Part shown: in pieces, positions 5,459 through 8,300 of the stretch
How the letters are laid out: each line of letters begins with the position of its first letter
Numbering within the stretch: the stretch's first letter is position 1
Assembly: GCA_947372155.1 (NCBI GenBank)
Contig: CANBSM010000047.1
Span: 1-8,300 of the forward strand
From: Burkholderiaceae bacterium
GTDB lineage: Bacteria > Pseudomonadota > Gammaproteobacteria > Burkholderiales > Burkholderiaceae
Length of the DNA: 8,300 nt
Direction of reading: 5' to 3'
Made by a program: the position numbers and the translations under genes
The notes under the pieces: generated by a model
The model's input: the letters and a program-made list of their open reading frames with translations, nothing else
What the model was told of the DNA's origin: nothing
Databases searched by the model: none

Positions 5459-5869
5459 TTAACCGGAATGGGGTTTGCTTGCTTTTTCTGCAATCGGTAA
5501 TTGCGCCTGCTTCCATGCGGTAAAACCCCCTTCTAGATGACAAACATGAGGCACACCCATTCTCTGTAAGGTTTGAGTAGCTAATGCCGAACGCCATGCA
5601 GAAGCACAATACAACACCAGTCTCTTGCCCTCACCGAATATTGGTTTGTAATAAGGACTCTCAGGATCAACCCAAAACTCTAGCATCCCCCTGGGAGCAT
5701 GCAGCGCATTTGGAATCATGCCTTCTCGCTCCAACTCACGAACATCCCGTATGTCCACAAACACTACATTTGAGTCGGTTAATAATTCCTGAGCCTGTGC
5801 TACGGGGAGTGTCTCAATTTCAGACATGGCCCCCTGAATGAGCTCTTGATACCCAATCTTTAATTTCAC
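5459..5869 (-). CDS. single-domain rhodanese-like protein
   Basis: This 136-residue cytosolic protein consists of one rhodanese domain. VVFVDIRDVREL (35-46) is the conserved D-x-R-x-x-x-E strand and loop. The catalytic Cys88 opens the active-site loop CASAWRS (88-94), which carries an Arg as in active sulfurtransferases. LEGGFTAWK (112-120) is the C-terminal signature. GMLEFWVDPESPYYK (61-75) is an insert seen in a proteobacterial subgroup. The protein would carry a persulfide on Cys88 and pass it to a thiol acceptor; the acceptor is unknown. Translation starts at GTG (5869), preceded by AGGAG with six-base spacing, which fixes the start. OsmC follows by 44 bp. The start is 58 bp from the divergent antiporter gene. 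Confidence 0.9.
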   Translation of the reverse strand: MKLKIGYQELIQGAMSEIETLPVAQAQELLTDSNVVFVDIRDVRELEREGMIPNALHAPRGMLEFWVDPESPYYKPIFGEGKRLVLYCASAWRSALATQTLQRMGVPHVCHLEGGFTAWKQAQLPIAEKASKPHSG

Positions 5870-5875
5870 CGAAAT

Positions 5876-5880
5876 CTCCT
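5876..5880 (-). promoter_or_regulatory. ribosome binding site supporting a GTG start for rhodanese
   Basis: Read leftward this is AGGAG, followed by ATTTCG and then GTG at 5869. It is the best Shine-Dalgarno match in the window and justifies the GTG over the internal ATG at residue 15. Confidence 0.75.
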
Positions 5881-5912
5881 AAATTAACAATGCCTTCATC
5901 CCATCAAGCACC

Positions 5913-5921
5913 TGCTACCAT
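5913..5921 (+). promoter_or_regulatory. candidate extended -10 element of the antiporter gene
   Basis: TGCTACCAT fits the TGnTAnnnT form of an extended -10. Its last base is seven bases before the A of the antiporter ATG at 5928. No Shine-Dalgarno sequence is present, so transcription may begin at the start codon itself. I see no recognisable -35. Confidence 0.35.
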
Positions 5922-5927
5922 TCTGCT

Positions 5928-7190
5928 ATGAACTTTACCCCTACAGAACTTGGTGCAAGCTTTATTTTTGCCATTGCCGTTTTGCATACTTTTTGTACCG
6001 GTTATTTTGAATCGATTGCTAAAAAATCACCACGCCATGCAGGCTTATGGCATCTCCTTGGCGAAGTTGAAATTGTGTTTGGTTTTTGGGCGGCCATTTT
6101 AGTTATCTTCATTTCACTACAGGATGACTTAAGTACTGCTAAAGAATTTTTAAATAAACGCAATTTCACAGAGCCGCTCTTTGTCTTTGCCATCATGATT
6201 GTGGCCGGCACAAAACCTGTCCTTTATTTTTCTACCCAAATCTTGCATGCGCTTGCCAATGTTGTGCAATATGCATTCCGCATCCGCAGCGCCCCAGCGC
6301 TATATTTCTTAACGCTAGGCGCTACACCACTCTTGGGCTCTTTAATTACCGAACCTGCGGCAATGACCTTGGCTGCTTTTTTATTGCGTGACCTAGTCTA
6401 TCGCCACCAATGCTCTAAAGCACTTCTATTTGGAACGCTTGGCGTTCTATTTGTGAACATTTCAATCGGGGGCACGCTTACGAACTTTGCAGCACCACCC
6501 GTCCTGATGGTGGCCTCCACCTGGGAATGGAGCTCAGCATTTATGTTCAGTAATTTTGGTCTAGAGTCTTGCATTGCCATTTTTATTAATGCACTTTCGG
6601 CAACTCTTATATTTCATCGCCAACTCATTGAGCCAAACGAAAACAAAAAAGAAATAAAGATTCCACTGGCAGTGATCTTCATGCACCTACTGTTTTTATT
6701 TGGCGTGGTTTTCTTTGCGCATGACCCTATTATTTTTATGTGGGTTCTGCTTTTCTTTATTGGTTACACCACAGCCTACCCAAAACACCAAAGCCCTTTG
6801 ATTCTGAAAGAAGCACTCTTAGTAGGATTCTTCTTGGGTGGCTTGGTAGTCTTGGGCGCTTTACAGGGCTGGTGGCTACAACCCATTCTAGAAATGATGA
6901 GCCCGACTGCAGTCTTTTATGGCAGTCTTGTTCTAACCGCTTTCACCGACAATGCTGCGCTCACCTATTTAGGATCTTTAGTTACTGGAACCTCGCCGGA
7001 GTTCAAGCTAGCTTTAGTAGGGGGAGCAGTTGCTGGTGGCGGCCTAACGGTAATTGCCAACGCGCCTAATCCAGCAGGTATTGCCATCTTGCGTAGCCAC
7101 TTTCCTGGGAATGCCGTTTCGGCGCTGTATTTACTGATTGCAGCCATTCCACCCACCATTGTGGCAATTCTGGCCTATAGACTCATATAA
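5928..7190 (+). CDS. putative Na+/H+ antiporter (Na_H_antiport_3 / DUF1504 type)
   Basis: The product is a 420-residue inner-membrane protein with about eleven to twelve hydrophobic segments. It belongs, by recall, to the family annotated as putative Na+/H+ antiporter in Gram-negative bacteria, related to the ion transporter superfamily of NhaD and ArsB. It has two symmetry-related halves. The first holds GSLITEPAAMTLAAFLL (137-153) and GGTLTNFAAPP (181-191). The second holds TAFTDNAALTYLG (337-349) and GGGLTVIANAPNPAG (370-384). These paired acidic/polar helices and Gly-Thr-Asn-Pro loops are the likely ion path. The transported ion has rarely been tested for this family, so sodium/proton exchange is a family-level label. 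A polar loop of about 235-245 (EPNENKKEIK) separates the halves. The ATG has no Shine-Dalgarno sequence. miaB follows after 66 bp. Confidence 0.85.
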   Translation: MNFTPTELGASFIFAIAVLHTFCTGYFESIAKKSPRHAGLWHLLGEVEIVFGFWAAILVIFISLQDDLSTAKEFLNKRNFTEPLFVFAIMIVAGTKPVLYFSTQILHALANVVQYAFRIRSAPALYFLTLGATPLLGSLITEPAAMTLAAFLLRDLVYRHQCSKALLFGTLGVLFVNISIGGTLTNFAAPPVLMVASTWEWSSAFMFSNFGLESCIAIFINALSATLIFHRQLIEPNENKKEIKIPLAVIFMHLLFLFGVVFFAHDPIIFMWVLLFFIGYTTAYPKHQSPLILKEALLVGFFLGGLVVLGALQGWWLQPILEMMSPTAVFYGSLVLTAFTDNAALTYLGSLVTGTSPEFKLALVGGAVAGGGLTVIANAPNPAGIAILRSHFPGNAVSALYLLIAAIPPTIVAILAYRLI

Positions 7191-7212
7191 GTACCCCAAA
7201 GGACTTAGGCAG

Positions 7213-7218
7213 TAAAAT
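7213..7218 (+). promoter_or_regulatory. candidate -10 element of miaB
   Basis: TAAAAT matches five of six positions of TATAAT in the 66-bp antiporter-miaB gap and would give a leader of about 30 nt. The -35 region at 17-18 bp (AAGTAC-like) is weak. I see no terminator hairpin between the two genes, so read-through from the antiporter is also possible. Confidence 0.35.
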
Positions 7219-7256
7219 CTGAGCTTCGCCCCCAGCTATAAACCTGAGAACGGCAT

Positions 7257-8300
7257 ATGAAAAAGCTCTATATCAAAACCTTTGGCTGTCAAATGAACGA
7301 GTACGACTCGGGAAAAATGGCAGACCTCCTGCATGCCGATGAAGGCATGGTCATGACGGATCGCCCTGAAGATGCCGACGTGGTTCTTCTCAACACCTGC
7401 TCTATACGCGAAAAAGCGGAAGACAAAGTCTTTTCAGATTTGGGACGGTTACGTGAACTCAAAAAAACGAAGCCCGACTTACTGATTGGCGTTGGTGGCT
7501 GCGTTGCTAGCCAAGAAGGCCAACAAATTGTTAGTCGTGCTCCTTACGTCGATGTTGTGTTTGGGCCTCAAACACTCCATCGCCTATCCGACCTCATTGC
7601 ACAGCGTCGCAAAACTGGTGTTTCTCAAGTAGATATCTCTTTTCCTGAAATCGAAAAGTTTGATCATCTTCCTGCATCTCGCCAAACCCGTGGCTCGGCA
7701 TACGTTTCCATCATGGAAGGTTGCTCCAAGTATTGCAGCTACTGTGTTGTGCCCTATACGCGCGGCGAAGAAGTCTCCAGGCCTTTTGATGATGTGCTGA
7801 CTGAAGTAGCAGGCCTTGCTAGCAAAGGCGTCAAAGAAATTGTGCTGCTTGGTCAAAACGTCAACGCCTATCTTGGCAAGATGGGTGATACCGAAGAAAT
7901 CGCTGACTTTGCTCTATTGATTGAATACATCGCTGACATTCCTGGGGTTGAACGGATCCGCTTTACCACCAGCCACCCTAAAGAATTTACACAACGCCTC
8001 ATCGACGTCTACGCTAAAGTGCCTAAGCTTGTAAGTCACCTACATCTGCCAGTACAACATGGCTCGGATTCTATGCTCTCAGCGATGAAGCGCGGCTATA
8101 CAGCCCTAGAGTTCAAGAGCATTATTCGTAAGATGCGCGCAGTTCGTCCCCACCTGACACTGTCGAGTGATTTCATCGTGGGCTTTCCAGGTGAAACTGA
8201 GGCTGACTTTGAGAAGCTACTCAAAATGGTTAAGGAGCTGAACTTTGATAACAGCTTTTGTTTTATCTTTAGCCCACGTCCAGGAACGCCTGCGGCAAAC
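7257..8300 (+). CDS. miaB: MiaB, tRNA-2-methylthio-N6-dimethylallyladenosine synthase (3' end outside the window)
   Basis: The frame is open from ATG 7257 to the window edge, 348 codons of an expected 440-475. MiaB is a radical-SAM methylthiotransferase that adds a methylthio group to i6A37 of tRNAs reading UNN codons. The N-terminal domain has the three auxiliary cluster cysteines: Cys11 ([11 protein letters not shown]), Cys48 ([10 protein letters not shown]) and Cys82 (GVGGCVAS). The radical-SAM cluster is Cys156-Cys160-Cys163 in [27 protein letters not shown] (197-205), TSHP (238-241), HLPVQHGS (263-270), MKRGY (277-281) and DFIVGFPGE (305-313) follow in the expected order. [13 protein letters not shown] and VVPYTRGEE distinguish MiaB from RimO and MtaB. 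The missing part would include the end of the radical-SAM barrel and the TRAM domain. The Shine-Dalgarno sequence is weak (GAGAA, 7246-7250). Confidence 0.97.
   Translation, partial: MKKLYIKTFGCQMNEYDSGKMADLLHADEGMVMTDRPEDADVVLLNTCSIREKAEDKVFSDLGRLRELKKTKPDLLIGVGGCVASQEGQQIVSRAPYVDVVFGPQTLHRLSDLIAQRRKTGVSQVDISFPEIEKFDHLPASRQTRGSAYVSIMEGCSKYCSYCVVPYTRGEEVSRPFDDVLTEVAGLASKGVKEIVLLGQNVNAYLGKMGDTEEIADFALLIEYIADIPGVERIRFTTSHPKEFTQRLIDVYAKVPKLVSHLHLPVQHGSDSMLSAMKRGYTALEFKSIIRKMRAVRPHLTLSSDFIVGFPGETEADFEKLLKMVKELNFDNSFCFIFSPRPGTPAAN

Noticed and set aside
7191..7256. Terminator or RNA element between the antiporter gene and miaB
   Set aside because: No stem longer than four base pairs was seen and there is no U-tract.
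7584..7856. 90-codon minus-strand ORF inside miaB
   Set aside because: It lies opposite the radical-SAM core of MiaB, which is conserved throughout, and has no independent support.

Overview
The window reads as ordinary chromosome from a small-genome betaproteobacterium of the order Burkholderiales; Polynucleobacter is my best guess. The guess rests on moderate base composition (mid-40s % GC by eye), compact layout, and the style of the encoded proteins. These include a SSAAYRVRIAL-type zeta GST, a Na_H_antiport_3 family antiporter, a Rap1a/Tai-like secreted protein and MiaB. No 16S or other marker is present to settle it. There are no tRNA or rRNA genes, CRISPR arrays, insertion sequences or phage genes, and no gap above 300 bases.

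Layout, left to right. Bases 1-50 are probably the last codons of an unidentified rightward gene. A TRIC/UPF0126 membrane protein (minus, 47-676) is divergent from a maleylacetoacetate isomerase-like zeta GST (plus, 767-1447). The GST gene overlaps tail to tail, by 30 bp, an AEC-family transporter (minus, 1418-2347). That transporter follows a gamma-class carbonic anhydrase-like hexapeptide protein (minus, 2375-2899) and an ammonium transporter (minus, 2952-4154). A 135-bp control region with an NtrC-type palindrome separates the ammonium transporter from a plus-strand pair: a Rap1a/Tai-like exported protein (4290-4652) and a glycine-zipper lipoprotein (4700-4987). The pair ends in a good intrinsic terminator that lies partly inside the 3' end of a converging OsmC-family gene (minus, 5025-5414). 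OsmC follows a single-domain rhodanese (minus, 5459-5869). A Na+/H+ antiporter-family protein (plus, 5928-7190) and the first 348 codons of miaB (plus, 7257-8300, cut by the window edge) complete the window.

Functional themes. The ammonium transporter is probably nitrogen-controlled through the upstream palindrome. Rhodanese and OsmC look like a two-gene unit for thiol, sulfane-sulfur or peroxide handling. The exported pair makes one periplasmic and one outer-membrane product. Several genes appear to start at, or within a few bases of, a -10 element and have no Shine-Dalgarno sequence, so leaderless transcripts are plausible.

I did not find a convincing new multi-gene system. The most interesting items are local: two interleaved perfect inverted repeats at the lipoprotein/OsmC convergence, the NtrC-like site, the leaderless-start pattern, and an orphan Rap1a/Tai-like protein paired with a glycine-zipper lipoprotein.
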